Shown: positions 23,681-32,947 of the stretch, in pieces | How positions within the stretch are numbered: the stretch's first letter is position 1 | Layout: the number at the start of each line of letters is the position of its first letter | DNA from: CAZQDP01 sp964592375 | GTDB taxonomy: Bacteria; Bacillota; Clostridia; RUG12999 | DNA length: 34,796 nucleotides | NCBI GenBank assembly: GCA_964592375.1 | Contig: CAZQDP010000015.1 | Span: 1-34,796 of the forward strand | Direction of reading: 5' to 3' | Notes under the pieces: generated by a model | What the model was told of the DNA's origin: nothing | The model's input: only the letters and a program-made list of their open reading frames with translations | Databases searched by the model: none | Translations under genes and position numbers: made by a program

Positions 23681-24799
23681 ATGAAAAGAGCAACAGGAAT
23701 TATTTTTGCCTGCCAAAATGATGATTACTTAAGAGAAATAACCGCCATGCGCACCATGTGCTCTGTCCCTTTTATGGGAAGATATCGAGTGATTGATTTT
23801 TTACTCTCGAGCCTTGTGAATTCCGGTATAACCAACGTGGGGATTATCACGCTGAATAATTACAATTCGCTGATGGACCATTTGGGAAGCGGCAAGGAAT
23901 GGGATCTGAACAGAAAGCGTGATGGTTTATTTATATTACCACCCTACGCCCAGAAGGATAGTCTTGGAATTTATAAGGGAAAGGTGGATGCCATTGCCAG
24001 CGTATCCACTTACATCAAGCGTAGCAAGGAAGAGCTTTGCATCCTTTGCGGTACGCATACCGTGTCAAACATGACTTATACCAAAGCAATAGATGCACAT
24101 TTAAAGTCTGGAGCTGATATTACTATCCTGCATAATACCGAAGGTAGTGAGTATGAAATTTTTCCCCATGATATGATCCTCACAACAGATGAGGAAAATA
24201 AGGTAACAGACATATCTTTAGGAGCAGCCAATAGTGCTGAGTTTAAGCTCTCTATGGGAATTTATATTATTAGCAAGGACCTATTACTGCAGCTTGTAAA
24301 AGAAGCCATTGCACACAATTTATATCATTTTGAAAAGGATGTTCTGCTTGGCAAATTAGGGAAGCTTAAAATAATGGGTTATGCCTATGATGGCTATGTA
24401 GCACGCCTTAATTCTGTAAGACGCTATTTTGAACACACCATGCAGTTGCTAAGCCCTGAGGTGAACAGGCAGCTATTCAAAGAAGGTCTGCCGGTATATA
24501 CCAAGGTAAAGGATGAGGTTCCGAGTATGTTTGGGGACTCAGCGAAGGTATCTAATTCCATGCTTGCCGACGGCTGCTTTGTTGAAGGTGAAATTGAAAA
24601 TTGCGTGTTGTTTAGAGGTGTTCGTGTTCACAAGGGCGCAAAGCTCAAAAACTGTATTATTATGCAACACACCGAAATCATGGAAAATGCGTCCTTGGGT
24701 TATGTCATCACCGACAAGGAGGTCATTGTGCGTGAAGGAAGAGTGCTGACAGGCCATGAGAGTTACCCTGTTGTTCTATCCAAGGGTGCAGTTGTATAA
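23681..24799 (+). CDS. glgD: GlgD, regulatory-type subunit of ADP-glucose pyrophosphorylase
   Basis: The 372-residue protein is homologous to GlgC (VPFMGRYRVIDFLLSSLVNSGI, LGSGKEWDLNRKRDGLFILPPYA), but its N-terminus reads FACQNDDYLREIT where GlgC has the Gly-rich catalytic loop. The GDH motif of GlgC reads GTHTV here. Lacking these, it is expected to be non-catalytic and to modulate GlgC in a mixed tetramer, as known for GlgC/GlgD pairs of Bacillota. It starts 16 bases after glgC, behind AAAGGAAG. Confidence 0.93.
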   Translation: MKRATGIIFACQNDDYLREITAMRTMCSVPFMGRYRVIDFLLSSLVNSGITNVGIITLNNYNSLMDHLGSGKEWDLNRKRDGLFILPPYAQKDSLGIYKGKVDAIASVSTYIKRSKEELCILCGTHTVSNMTYTKAIDAHLKSGADITILHNTEGSEYEIFPHDMILTTDEENKVTDISLGAANSAEFKLSMGIYIISKDLLLQLVKEAIAHNLYHFEKDVLLGKLGKLKIMGYAYDGYVARLNSVRRYFEHTMQLLSPEVNRQLFKEGLPVYTKVKDEVPSMFGDSAKVSNSMLADGCFVEGEIENCVLFRGVRVHKGAKLKNCIIMQHTEIMENASLGYVITDKEVIVREGRVLTGHESYPVVLSKGAVV

Positions 24800-24829
24800 T
24801 ACATTTTGGTGAAAGGAAATTCCCTACAT

Positions 24830-26269
24830 ATGATAAAAATATTATTTGTATCAAGCGAAGCCGCTCCTTTTGTGAAGACGGGTGGACTGGGCGATGTAGC
24901 CGGGTCGCTTCCCATCTCTTTACATGCGACAGGCCGAGCTGATATCCGGGTAATCATCCCCATGTACACCTCCATTGATAAAGATTTATTGAAGGATTGC
25001 AAGAAAATCGCTGAATTTACCGTTCCATTATCCTGGCGAAATCAAGACTGCTCTGTGTATCAGATTATGCACAAACAAGTGATTTTCTATTTCATTTGTA
25101 GTCCGTATTACTTTTCCAGAAATGCAGTATATGGAGAATTTGATGATGCAGAGCGATATGCCTTTTTTTCAAAGGCTGTGTTGCAATGTCTACCCTTTAT
25201 TGATTTTATACCAGATGTCATCCACTGCAATGATTGGCAAAGCGCGCTTATTCCGGTTTACAAACATGCATTTTATTCGCATTTGTATTCCGGTATGAAA
25301 ACAGTGATGACATTGCACAGCATGGGCTATCAAGGTGTATTTGATAAAAATATTATCGGTGATGTTTTAGGTCTTGAACCTTCTTACTACAACGAGCGAT
25401 GTTTGGAGCATTTTGGCAGTGTAAACCTGATGAAGGGCGGCATATATGCTTCAGATGCTGTCACAACGGTAAGCCCCACCTATGCAGGCGAAATTCAAAC
25501 ACCTCAGTATGGCTGCGGTTTGGACGGCGTTATTTTGGACAATGCATATAAACTTTCCGGTATACTCAATGGCATTAGCATATCAGAGTTTAATCCGTGG
25601 CAGGATAAATACATAGCGAAGCGCTATTCCAAAAACAATTTGGAAGGCAAAAGAGAGAATAAAGCGGCGCTGCAGAAGGAAGCAGGCTTTTTAGTGGACG
25701 AAAATATCCCCATCATAGGAATGGTGACAAGGCTTGTTGATCCAAAGGGACTTAGCCTCATTATCAAGATCCTGCAGGATCTGCTTTTTGAGAACATTCA
25801 GCTGATAATCCTTGGCAATGGAGATAGGCAGTATGAAGAAATATTTTGTCAAGCTGCGAATATGCATTCTCAAAAGATGAACGTACATATTGCTTTTGAT
25901 AATGGATATGCTCACCGGATATATGCCGGAGCAGACTTGTTTTTAATGCCCTCTTTATTTGAACCCTGCGGCCTCTCTCAGATGATTGCCATGCGATATG
26001 GCACACTTCCCATCGTGCGTGAAACTGGCGGGCTGAAAGATACCGTTATTCCATACAATAGGTTCACTGGAGAAGGCAATGGATTTTCTTTTCATGGATA
26101 CGATGCCATGGATATGAAAACTGTGATTTGGTCGGCGCTATCTTTGTACCACGAAGGCAAGCAGGCATGGCAAGGTTTAATACAAAATGCCATGCACTGC
26201 GATTTTTCCTGGAAAGCCTCGGCAGAAAAATACATAGCCCTTTATCAGTCACTTATCTCGCCATTCTAG
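24830..26269 (+). CDS. glgA: Glycogen synthase (GT5)
   Basis: The enzyme extends alpha-1,4-glucan from ADP-glucose. The 479-residue protein has the ADP-glucose motif KTGGLGDVAG near 15-24, HCNDWQSALIP, a VSPTYAGEI segment, the linker NGISISEFNPWQD, and the C-terminal MPSLFEPCGLSQMIAMRYGT with the catalytic Glu, followed by ETGGLKDTV. The ATG at 24830 matches the family N-terminus (MIKILFVSSEAAPF) and lies 11 bases after AAAGGA; the longer TTG start is rejected. The stop overlaps the stop of the convergent URO-D gene through a shared CTAG. Confidence 0.95.
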   Translation: MIKILFVSSEAAPFVKTGGLGDVAGSLPISLHATGRADIRVIIPMYTSIDKDLLKDCKKIAEFTVPLSWRNQDCSVYQIMHKQVIFYFICSPYYFSRNAVYGEFDDAERYAFFSKAVLQCLPFIDFIPDVIHCNDWQSALIPVYKHAFYSHLYSGMKTVMTLHSMGYQGVFDKNIIGDVLGLEPSYYNERCLEHFGSVNLMKGGIYASDAVTTVSPTYAGEIQTPQYGCGLDGVILDNAYKLSGILNGISISEFNPWQDKYIAKRYSKNNLEGKRENKAALQKEAGFLVDENIPIIGMVTRLVDPKGLSLIIKILQDLLFENIQLIILGNGDRQYEEIFCQAANMHSQKMNVHIAFDNGYAHRIYAGADLFLMPSLFEPCGLSQMIAMRYGTLPIVRETGGLKDTVIPYNRFTGEGNGFSFHGYDAMDMKTVIWSALSLYHEGKQAWQGLIQNAMHCDFSWKASAEKYIALYQSLISPF

Positions 26270-27360
26270 AACTGTTTCATTTTTTCACGGTAATACATAT
26301 AATTTTCAAAGGGAACCTCGGCGGGTACACCATGATCACAAGTGGGTATGTATCCGCCTTGTTCTTTCATAAATGGCATTATTCTTTCAATCTCTCTATC
26401 TATTTGCTCTTTTCCGGCTGCTAATATTCGTTTATCAAACCCGCCACGCATCAGAAGCCAAGGATACTGCTTTCGTATTTCAACCACATCACAACCGGAG
26501 GCCACCTCAAAAGGTGACATATAGTCCATGCCGATTTTTGCATATACATCGATCACAGGGCGACAATCCCCATCTGTATCAATTTGCAGATGAAATTTTT
26601 TATCTCTATTGCGCCTTTTGATATTTGTAAGCAACTGTTGATAATACGGGAACAAAAACTCCTCAATCATGCAAGGAGAAATCAGCGAACCGTGGTTGTA
26701 ACATATATCCTCCGAAGGAAATACCTCATCCAAGGATACATGCTGTTGAAAGTACTCTGTAACACCGTCTGCCAATTCAAACCATGACTGCATACAGCTT
26801 CTGATGAGTGGCGCATTATCATAAAACATGTATAATAGCTCCTCAGGGCCTATCAGTGAACGCAGATACATATACCCTCCAACCATATTCTGGCATATAA
26901 TCATCTGCTGATTCTGTGCCAATATTGCTTCCTCAGCTCTATGCTCAAGCACCTTTAACCGTTCAGGATGATGAGGATCCATGCGCCATTTCACATCTTT
27001 TTCCCATGTATAAAAATCCTTCACCGGATGATCCACATATTCCGGCATAAATCCACTTCGTCTTCCTTTAAAACAGAGCACGCTTCTGCCTGCAAAGTCC
27101 CTTACAAGTTCATGCTCTCCTCTATCTTCCAACACCACCTCATCAAACACCGGAGAAAAAGCAGCTTCACAACAGCCCAGACCACCCAGCGTCAGCTTTG
27201 CTGGCTTATCAAATCCAAACAGTGCATTGATGTCATCATTTTCTTTGATGTGCCCGTCCTGCTTCCATTTGTCCATGCTGTAAAACCCAAATTCCTGCTG
27301 CACAATTTGTGCTCCCTTTTTAAAATCATAAAAATCATGCAATTTTTGTAAGCTATTCAT
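26266..27360 (-). CDS. URO-D family protein, carbohydrate-region type
   Basis: The 364-residue protein resembles uroporphyrinogen decarboxylase-like barrels: FHLQIDTDGDCRPVI, IGMDYMSPFEVASGCDVVEI, LLMRGGFDKRIL and YIPTCDHGVPAEVP near the C-terminus. Heme-type decarboxylase residues are not evident. Such proteins are common beside glycan-use genes, with no established reaction. It differs from the URO-D protein at 6033 by lacking HHSCG. The ATG at 27360 is about 10 bases after GAGGGAG; a GTG at 27369 is too close to that site. It diverges from an AraC regulator, with a shared intergenic region of 135 bases. Confidence 0.75.
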   Translation of the reverse strand: MNSLQKLHDFYDFKKGAQIVQQEFGFYSMDKWKQDGHIKENDDINALFGFDKPAKLTLGGLGCCEAAFSPVFDEVVLEDRGEHELVRDFAGRSVLCFKGRRSGFMPEYVDHPVKDFYTWEKDVKWRMDPHHPERLKVLEHRAEEAILAQNQQMIICQNMVGGYMYLRSLIGPEELLYMFYDNAPLIRSCMQSWFELADGVTEYFQQHVSLDEVFPSEDICYNHGSLISPCMIEEFLFPYYQQLLTNIKRRNRDKKFHLQIDTDGDCRPVIDVYAKIGMDYMSPFEVASGCDVVEIRKQYPWLLMRGGFDKRILAAGKEQIDREIERIMPFMKEQGGYIPTCDHGVPAEVPFENYMYYREKMKQF

Positions 27361-27392
27361 GCTCAGCACACTCCCTCACTCTTGTTACTTGC

Positions 27393-27470
27393 ATTATAAT
27401 TTATTTTCAAAAAAATGAAATGTATTTTTCGGAATATAGGATGTACTTTTCGGCACATTTATGATATACT
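27393..27470. promoter_or_regulatory. Divergent control region with AraC-type direct repeats
   Basis: TGTATTTTTCGG (27421-27432) and TGTACTTTTCGG (27442-27453) are direct repeats, 11 of 12 bases identical, with starts exactly 21 bases apart (two helical turns). This is the usual geometry of an AraC-family operator. A minus-strand TATAAT (27398-27393) for the URO-D gene lies beyond the first repeat. A plus-strand TATACT (27465-27470) for the araC-like gene lies beyond the second. Neither -10 has a good -35, which fits promoters that need an activator. Confidence 0.6.
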
Positions 27471-27495
27471 AATACCACATTGCAAGAGGAGTGAT

Positions 27496-28296
27496 ATGCT
27501 CATGATGAATATAATGGCAAAAATGCTCTCACCTATTCCCCCTCCGAGCGTTCAGATTAATACTATTTGGCACGTATGCTGCAATGAAAATTACAAAGTG
27601 CATGGTGTAAACATGCAGAGCCGCAACTTATTTATTGCTCTGCGAACCGCTGGCGGCATCGGAACGATGATTTGCTCCCGCGGAGAGTATATCTTACCAC
27701 CCGGCAGTCTTCTCATTATCCCTGCAAAGGAAATTATACGCTATTTTTGCAGTGAGGCTGAATGGGAATTCTGGTGGTGCGAATATGATGCAATAAACCC
27801 AATGGAAGGTTTTTTTGAAAATGCACCGTTTCACAGTGGCGAGATGCAAGCGCTGCAACAGTGCTTTGACACGCTTAGTCTTCCCAATCAAAACGCCGCG
27901 CTTGCTTCTTCATTGTTTGCCGGAGTGTATGCCATGTGGCTGCAAAATATTTCCCCCTCTGCCTTTTCTTATCAGCCCGAAATGGAAAAGGCAGCAGGCT
28001 TTATCATGCAAAATTTAACCACTTGTATGGAAATTGAAAAAATAGCCCGCTTTTGCAATATGTCATCGCGAAATTTTAGAAAAATGTTCACCACCTATTT
28101 TGGTATGTCTCCAAAAGAATATATCGAACATAAAAAAATGCAAACAGCCGCTCAAATGCTACAAAATACCTCTTTGTCCGTAGGGCAAATTGCAGATGCA
28201 TTAGGATACAGCTCGCCTTACTATTTTAGTAGGGCATATAAAAAATGCCATGGACTCTCTCCAGCCTTTTATCGTAATAAAATGATGCAAAGATAA
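27496..28296 (+). CDS. AraC-family transcriptional regulator
   Basis: The 266-residue protein has an N-terminal cupin-like sensor (RGEYILPPGSLLIIPAKEI) and a C-terminal double helix-turn-helix. The first HTH is MEIEKIARFCNMSSRNFRKMF with MSPKEYIEHKK. The second is SVGQIADALGYSSPYYFSRAYKK, followed by GLSPAFYR, the classical AraC end. The sensor would bind a sugar or related small molecule. The ATG at 27496 follows AGAGGAG by 4-5 bases; ATG 27502 is an alternative. It probably controls the divergent URO-D gene and perhaps itself. Confidence 0.93.
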   Translation: MLMMNIMAKMLSPIPPPSVQINTIWHVCCNENYKVHGVNMQSRNLFIALRTAGGIGTMICSRGEYILPPGSLLIIPAKEIIRYFCSEAEWEFWWCEYDAINPMEGFFENAPFHSGEMQALQQCFDTLSLPNQNAALASSLFAGVYAMWLQNISPSAFSYQPEMEKAAGFIMQNLTTCMEIEKIARFCNMSSRNFRKMFTTYFGMSPKEYIEHKKMQTAAQMLQNTSLSVGQIADALGYSSPYYFSRAYKKCHGLSPAFYRNKMMQR

Positions 28297-28337
28297 AACC
28301 CGATATTCTGCCTCAAACAGGCCAAGTCCAGAGAAAT

Positions 28338-28375
28338 AAAAAGCCACCCTTCATCAAAATAGGGTGGCTTTTTTT
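28338..28375. terminator. Bidirectional terminator between the AraC gene and the large secreted protein gene
   Basis: AAAAAGCCACCCT (28338-28350) pairs perfectly over 13 bases with AGGGTGGCTTTTT (28361-28373) around a 10-base loop. A T-run follows on plus, and TTTTTATTTC follows on minus. It ends both convergent units. Confidence 0.9.
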
Positions 28376-28398
28376 CTGCTTGCGAGTACTTTTATTTA

Positions 28399-31300
28399 TT
28401 ATTTCTTCTTCGATACCTTAATATTATCCCACCATAGCTTTGTGTTTTTGGCATTAGCAGTGCCTCCCATTTGAATTCCGGCGATACTTGTCGCAGGAAT
28501 TCTGAACTTTGCATCTTCTATTTGCAACGCATCGTCAATATAGATATCAAATGTGCTACTTTTTACATCAGCAACGAGTTTCACCTTATACTGCACGCCG
28601 CTCTCACATTTTCCAAAATCCGTCATTTTGCCATCTGCAAAGTAAGAAAACTTTCCGGGATATGCAAAGGTTGAAATGCAGAAGTTCCCTGCATTGCCCA
28701 GGAAATATGCTAGCATTGCGCCTGTATCCTTCCCCTCTTTGTCAAACTCTGCCTTAAAATCAAATTCAATGGTAACAATTCCGTCAAAATTGTCAAAACT
28801 TCTGCTTGCCATATGAGGGGTTTTGGAATTTGCAGCGAATATTTCCAGTGTACCCTCTTCGCTTACTTTTACATAGGAACCATCAAGGCCATCAGTAACA
28901 AACTTCCAATTGTTTGGGTTAAAGGTTTTTGCATCAAATGTTTCATTGATGAGTACATATTTAAAATCGACAACTCGAATGGTTACAGAATCGGTAAACT
29001 GTTTGCCGCCCAATATAATGGAACTAGAGATAGTCGCCTCTCCCTCGCTCTTTGCCACAGCCTCATCCCCTTGCATTTCAAGTACGGAAGGATTGCTGGA
29101 AGTATATATCGGTTTATCTTCCGAAAGATTGTATGCATGATCGGTTGTAGAGAGTGCATTTGTCACCAAGCGAATACGCTGTCCAATTTCCATTTCTTCG
29201 CTTTTACTCACGAGGTCAATTCCTTTAACATCTCCGTCCGGTAGTATAATCTCGCCATATTGAATTTGTAATTTTTCCATTTTGCCCATCGCTGAATAAG
29301 TGCCAACAAGCGGCTTTTGCCATAAACAAGGCTCGTCATAGATCTGCTTTCCTTGCGCCTGCAAAAGTAGCCTTTCTCCTCTATATATCATTTGTACATC
29401 CACCGGCAGCTCATTGATGCCAAGGTCCGCAACCTCCGGTATACGATAGTTATTTGTGCTTTTATACAGTCTAAGCCCTATTTCAGGCAGATATGAAATC
29501 GCAACCATGGAGGAATTGGGCGCACCACCGTTTCTGATCATGATGCCATCGCCCGGGTTTGCAAGCGTAGCCTTTGTGCTGAATTCTCTAAGCTTTGAGG
29601 CATTGACCGCCTCATATTGAAACTTGCTGATATCGTATCCCAGAAGAAGCGCTTTGCCTATGCGATCAAGGATAAATTTATCCTTCTCTGGGCTAAATTT
29701 ATCCTTTTGATCACTCAGTACAATTTGCCCACGATCATAAAAAACATCCTTGCCAAGTGCCTCGGATACCGCACGAATAGGTACAAATATTCTATTTTCC
29801 ATTGTGTCGGCAGGAACATCAAGGGTGATGGACTTATCTCCCACCTTCATGACCTTGCTACCTATGGTAAGTGAAATTGTTTGGTCAGCGCATTGTATGA
29901 TAGCTGTTTCTGTAGTTTCATCCCAGCTAACCTTTGCGCCAAAACACTCCGCGATAAAACGAATGGGAACGAGTACACGATCACTTATATTTGTGGGCAT
30001 GACTGCTGGGTTGTCTGGGTCAATTGGCACTGTTATTCCATTTACCAGTGCGCTGGATGCGCCTTCTAGCAAAATAACCGTGTCTTTTACTTTTTCATAC
30101 TCCGGTAGGTATTTTAAAGGAAAATCTTTTGTAATCCCCATATTCTCATAATCCATTTTTGCCTCATCAAAGCCGGGATACCATGAGCAATTCTCGAATG
30201 TGCCCAAGCCTGATTCATTATAGCGCAGCTGAGAATAAGATAAAAAGTCTTTGTATTTCACATCCGGACGATTGACATCCGTATACCCATTTTGATTGGT
30301 TACTTTGATGTTTTTAAAACTCTGTCCAAATGTTTGATAGTCGCCGTATATGCCGTTTGGCGCAGCATCCTTCATGGAGGGATGGGCATAAATATCATCA
30401 ATATAAATATTTTCATAATAGTTGGTATTATATGGTACTCTCTCAAAACTTACGCCCGCAGTGTGAAGAGCTGCTGTGTCTCCGCTGTCTTGATTGGTTT
30501 TGTAAAGCTTGATGTTTTTTATGATATTGTTTCTGCAGCGACCGCTGTACTTTTCATTATCCAAATCATTTGGCGCTGTATACCATTGAAAGGATTGCGC
30601 ACCTCCGCGCACACTGATGCCATAGCGAGGACTGTTATATACCTCTACATTGGTAATGGTATTGTTTTGTACCGAGACCAAATTAATCCCTGCACAGTCA
30701 ATGGAATTTTGGCCTATATCGTGTATGAGCACATTTTCAATGGTGTTGTATGCAATGCTTTCTCCTTTATTCCCTTGCATAATAATTCCACTGTTACCGA
30801 TATCCTCAAATAAGCAATCTGAAACGTAATTTTGACCGGAGCGTGTATGCATGAACAGGCCTGTCAGTCCGGTATTTTTAAATCTACATCCTGTGATTTT
30901 AATATTTTGCGCATTGGTCATATCCATCGTGCCAATTCGGGGGCTATCCGCTTCAAACCAGCCACGCATGCCTCGTACAAAATCTGTTTTTTCAAGCGAT
31001 AAACCGTCAAATACAAGATTCTGCGCAAGGTGTGCACCGGTTGTGCCTGCCACTTTAATAATCGTCTGCACCGTAGGAGCAAAGACTTCCGTCTGTGCGT
31101 TTGGATCACCTTCATAAGGCCAGTAATACAGTGTATTCGTCTTTGTATCCAAATGGAATTCGCCGGGCGCATCCAAAAGCTCGTACATGCCTTCAATATA
31201 ATAACGTGCATCTAGCCCAAATGGTATGTTGACGCCGATGGCACCACCTTCCACGCCGGCAGTAAATTTCGGCGTGATAATCCCATTCGCCTTATCAACA

Positions 31301-32622
31301 CTCAAGATAGGATTGACCCACATATGCCAATCACATTTGTTCCATGGCCATATCACAATACTTGCATCCGCGATATCAGAAAACGCAATTGACCCAAGGT
31401 CATTTTTATCATACATAATGGTTTTATAATTTTGCATATTTGGATCAACCGTACGTAAATATGGTGCTTTTGCGACCGGGAAATTTGTATCAAACGCTTT
31501 GTTGGGATATCGTGCTTTGATTGCACGCTGATTATTTTCATACAGCGTATAAAACGAATGATCTACCGAAACCTTCCATATATTCTCTTTGTCCTTCGTC
31601 CAGCCAACAAGCTTTTTTGCGCCAATAAGCCGCACTGAAAGCGGGCCATCTACCGCACGATAGACCACATCAAACCCATTGCTTCCTGAATCTGAATATG
31701 AATACTCAATGGTTTTTTCAACAAAATAATCTCCGGGCAGAATATTGATAACAATATCACCCGTCATATTTTTATTTACAGTGCGCACTGCTTGCTTTGC
31801 TTTTTCAATAGTGGCAAAAGGTGCATTTTTGCTTCCATCTCCGCTATCATTGCCGGATATGGATACATAAAATTCCTTCATTACGGGATTGTTTTGCTTT
31901 ATATTGCTTTTTGGCTGTGTAAAAGGCACTTCGCTTTTTGCCTCTAAAACTTCCACGCCGGACAAATCCACTGCCCCTTCCATGAACTTTATATTGTCAA
32001 TATAAAACTCTCCGGGCGTCTTGCCACTTGGCGTTCTAAACGCAATCGTATCGATGGCTTTTAAGTTGCCATTTCGGAATTTAATTGGAGCCGGGGTCAG
32101 CAAGCTGCCGTCTAAGAGGATAAGATATGTACTGTCAATAGGATTAATTTCAACCGTAACCTTATGCCATTTTTGCTTTGTAAACTCCACGCCAAGCGAT
32201 TTTATATCGGCGCCGTTAAATGCTGCAAATTTATTGGAGCTACTCAGGCCCGGTCCGTATGGGAAGGTATCTCCTTGGGATGCAATCAGCCAAAAATCTC
32301 CCGATATAAGGAGTACGTCAGACTCTACTACAAATTTATTCTTTTGCAAAGGAAGTTGAATATCAAGTTGCCCCATATCATCAGGAGCAATCGCATCCAA
32401 ATTCGTTTTTTTCAAATAAACCGCCTTATTTGCGGCATTTATAGGATCCACTGCCAATTCCACGACCTGTGCCTTTGATTTTTTATACCCTTCCGGAAAT
32501 TGACCAATTTTCCACTCTTCAAAACCTTCATTCAAAATTGCTTTTCCGGCTGCGCAGCTCCAAATTCCCGATGAGAATACCAGTAGCATCGCCATCATCA
32601 GCGAAAGTAATTTACATTTCAT
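28399..32622 (-). CDS. Large secreted multidomain protein with right-handed parallel beta-helix (GH141-like)
   Basis: The 1407-residue protein has, in order: a signal peptide (1 to about 25), a LamG-like jelly roll (about 30-215), a right-handed parallel beta-helix region (about 250-850) opening with KEFYVSISGNDSGDGSKNAPFATIEKA, a pair of copper-amine-oxidase N-terminal-like segments (about 854-971, VLVPIRFIAECFGAKVSW and IFVPIRAVSEALG), an Ig-like BIG2-type domain (about 1140-1220) and a second LamG-like domain to the end. The opening and the Asn-rich helical coils resemble GH141 and related polysaccharide-active helices, so it probably binds or cuts a plant or microbial glycan outside the cell. 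GGGAGGAAG precedes ATG 32622. WSC near the signal end is a poor lipobox. Confidence 0.8.
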   Translation of the reverse strand: MKCKLLSLMMAMLLVFSSGIWSCAAGKAILNEGFEEWKIGQFPEGYKKSKAQVVELAVDPINAANKAVYLKKTNLDAIAPDDMGQLDIQLPLQKNKFVVESDVLLISGDFWLIASQGDTFPYGPGLSSSNKFAAFNGADIKSLGVEFTKQKWHKVTVEINPIDSTYLILLDGSLLTPAPIKFRNGNLKAIDTIAFRTPSGKTPGEFYIDNIKFMEGAVDLSGVEVLEAKSEVPFTQPKSNIKQNNPVMKEFYVSISGNDSGDGSKNAPFATIEKAKQAVRTVNKNMTGDIVINILPGDYFVEKTIEYSYSDSGSNGFDVVYRAVDGPLSVRLIGAKKLVGWTKDKENIWKVSVDHSFYTLYENNQRAIKARYPNKAFDTNFPVAKAPYLRTVDPNMQNYKTIMYDKNDLGSIAFSDIADASIVIWPWNKCDWHMWVNPILSVDKANGIITPKFTAGVEGGAIGVNIPFGLDARYYIEGMYELLDAPGEFHLDTKTNTLYYWPYEGDPNAQTEVFAPTVQTIIKVAGTTGAHLAQNLVFDGLSLEKTDFVRGMRGWFEADSPRIGTMDMTNAQNIKITGCRFKNTGLTGLFMHTRSGQNYVSDCLFEDIGNSGIIMQGNKGESIAYNTIENVLIHDIGQNSIDCAGINLVSVQNNTITNVEVYNSPRYGISVRGGAQSFQWYTAPNDLDNEKYSGRCRNNIIKNIKLYKTNQDSGDTAALHTAGVSFERVPYNTNYYENIYIDDIYAHPSMKDAAPNGIYGDYQTFGQSFKNIKVTNQNGYTDVNRPDVKYKDFLSYSQLRYNESGLGTFENCSWYPGFDEAKMDYENMGITKDFPLKYLPEYEKVKDTVILLEGASSALVNGITVPIDPDNPAVMPTNISDRVLVPIRFIAECFGAKVSWDETTETAIIQCADQTISLTIGSKVMKVGDKSITLDVPADTMENRIFVPIRAVSEALGKDVFYDRGQIVLSDQKDKFSPEKDKFILDRIGKALLLGYDISKFQYEAVNASKLREFSTKATLANPGDGIMIRNGGAPNSSMVAISYLPEIGLRLYKSTNNYRIPEVADLGINELPVDVQMIYRGERLLLQAQGKQIYDEPCLWQKPLVGTYSAMGKMEKLQIQYGEIILPDGDVKGIDLVSKSEEMEIGQRIRLVTNALSTTDHAYNLSEDKPIYTSSNPSVLEMQGDEAVAKSEGEATISSSIILGGKQFTDSVTIRVVDFKYVLINETFDAKTFNPNNWKFVTDGLDGSYVKVSEEGTLEIFAANSKTPHMASRSFDNFDGIVTIEFDFKAEFDKEGKDTGAMLAYFLGNAGNFCISTFAYPGKFSYFADGKMTDFGKCESGVQYKVKLVADVKSSTFDIYIDDALQIEDAKFRIPATSIAGIQMGGTANAKNTKLWWDNIKVSKKK

Positions 32623-32741
32623 CTGCTCTCTTCCTCCCATATTGCACAAAACTGATAAAACCCCATGCCTACATTTATAAATTCGTAGGTGTTTTACATC
32701 TGTATTCTATTATAATTACTTATCAAGGTAAATAGTATGGA

Positions 32742-32785
32742 TTGCATTTTTTTGCACTATCTTGCATTTTCTATAAGGAGTGCAA
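32742..32785. repeat. Phased TTGCA repeats upstream of the large secreted protein gene
   Basis: TTGCA occurs at 32742, 32752 and 32762, exactly 10 bases apart, and TGCAA in the opposite direction at 32781-32785. ATGGATTGCA (32737-32746) and TGCAATTCCAT (32781-32791) form a wide inverted repeat. The spacing by one helical turn suggests several protein contacts on one face of the DNA. Confidence 0.5.
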
Positions 32786-32799
32786 TTCCATCCATCTAT

Positions 32800-32828
32800 A
32801 TCCTAATATAAACAATGATCATTGTCAA
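32800..32828 (-). promoter_or_regulatory. Candidate promoter with overlapping 14-base palindrome
   Basis: On the minus strand TTGACA (32828-32823) and TAGGAT (32805-32800) are 17 bases apart. The perfect palindrome ACAATGATCATTGT (32812-32825) overlaps the -35 and spacer, a position suited to a repressor. The leader to the start codon would be about 170 bases. The rest of the gap 32623-32947 holds the TTGCA repeats, a short dyad CCTAC/GTAGG at 32668-32689 and the terminator at 32872. Confidence 0.5.
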
Positions 32829-32871
32829 TAGTTAATGTCATCCTTATGTGGTAATATCAACAAGTGTAAAA

Positions 32872-32902
32872 CAACCGATCCTCATTGACTGAAGATCGGC
32901 TG
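32872..32902 (-). terminator. Probable terminator of the solute-binding protein gene
   Basis: CAACCGATC (32872-32880) pairs with GATCGGCTG (32894-32902), nine pairs with one G-T. On the minus strand TTGTTTTAC follows, a moderate T-run, about 50 bases after the stop codon. Confidence 0.6.
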
Positions 32903-32947
32903 CTTCTCACTTATCATTTTATTGTTCTTTAAATCATTATGTTTCTA

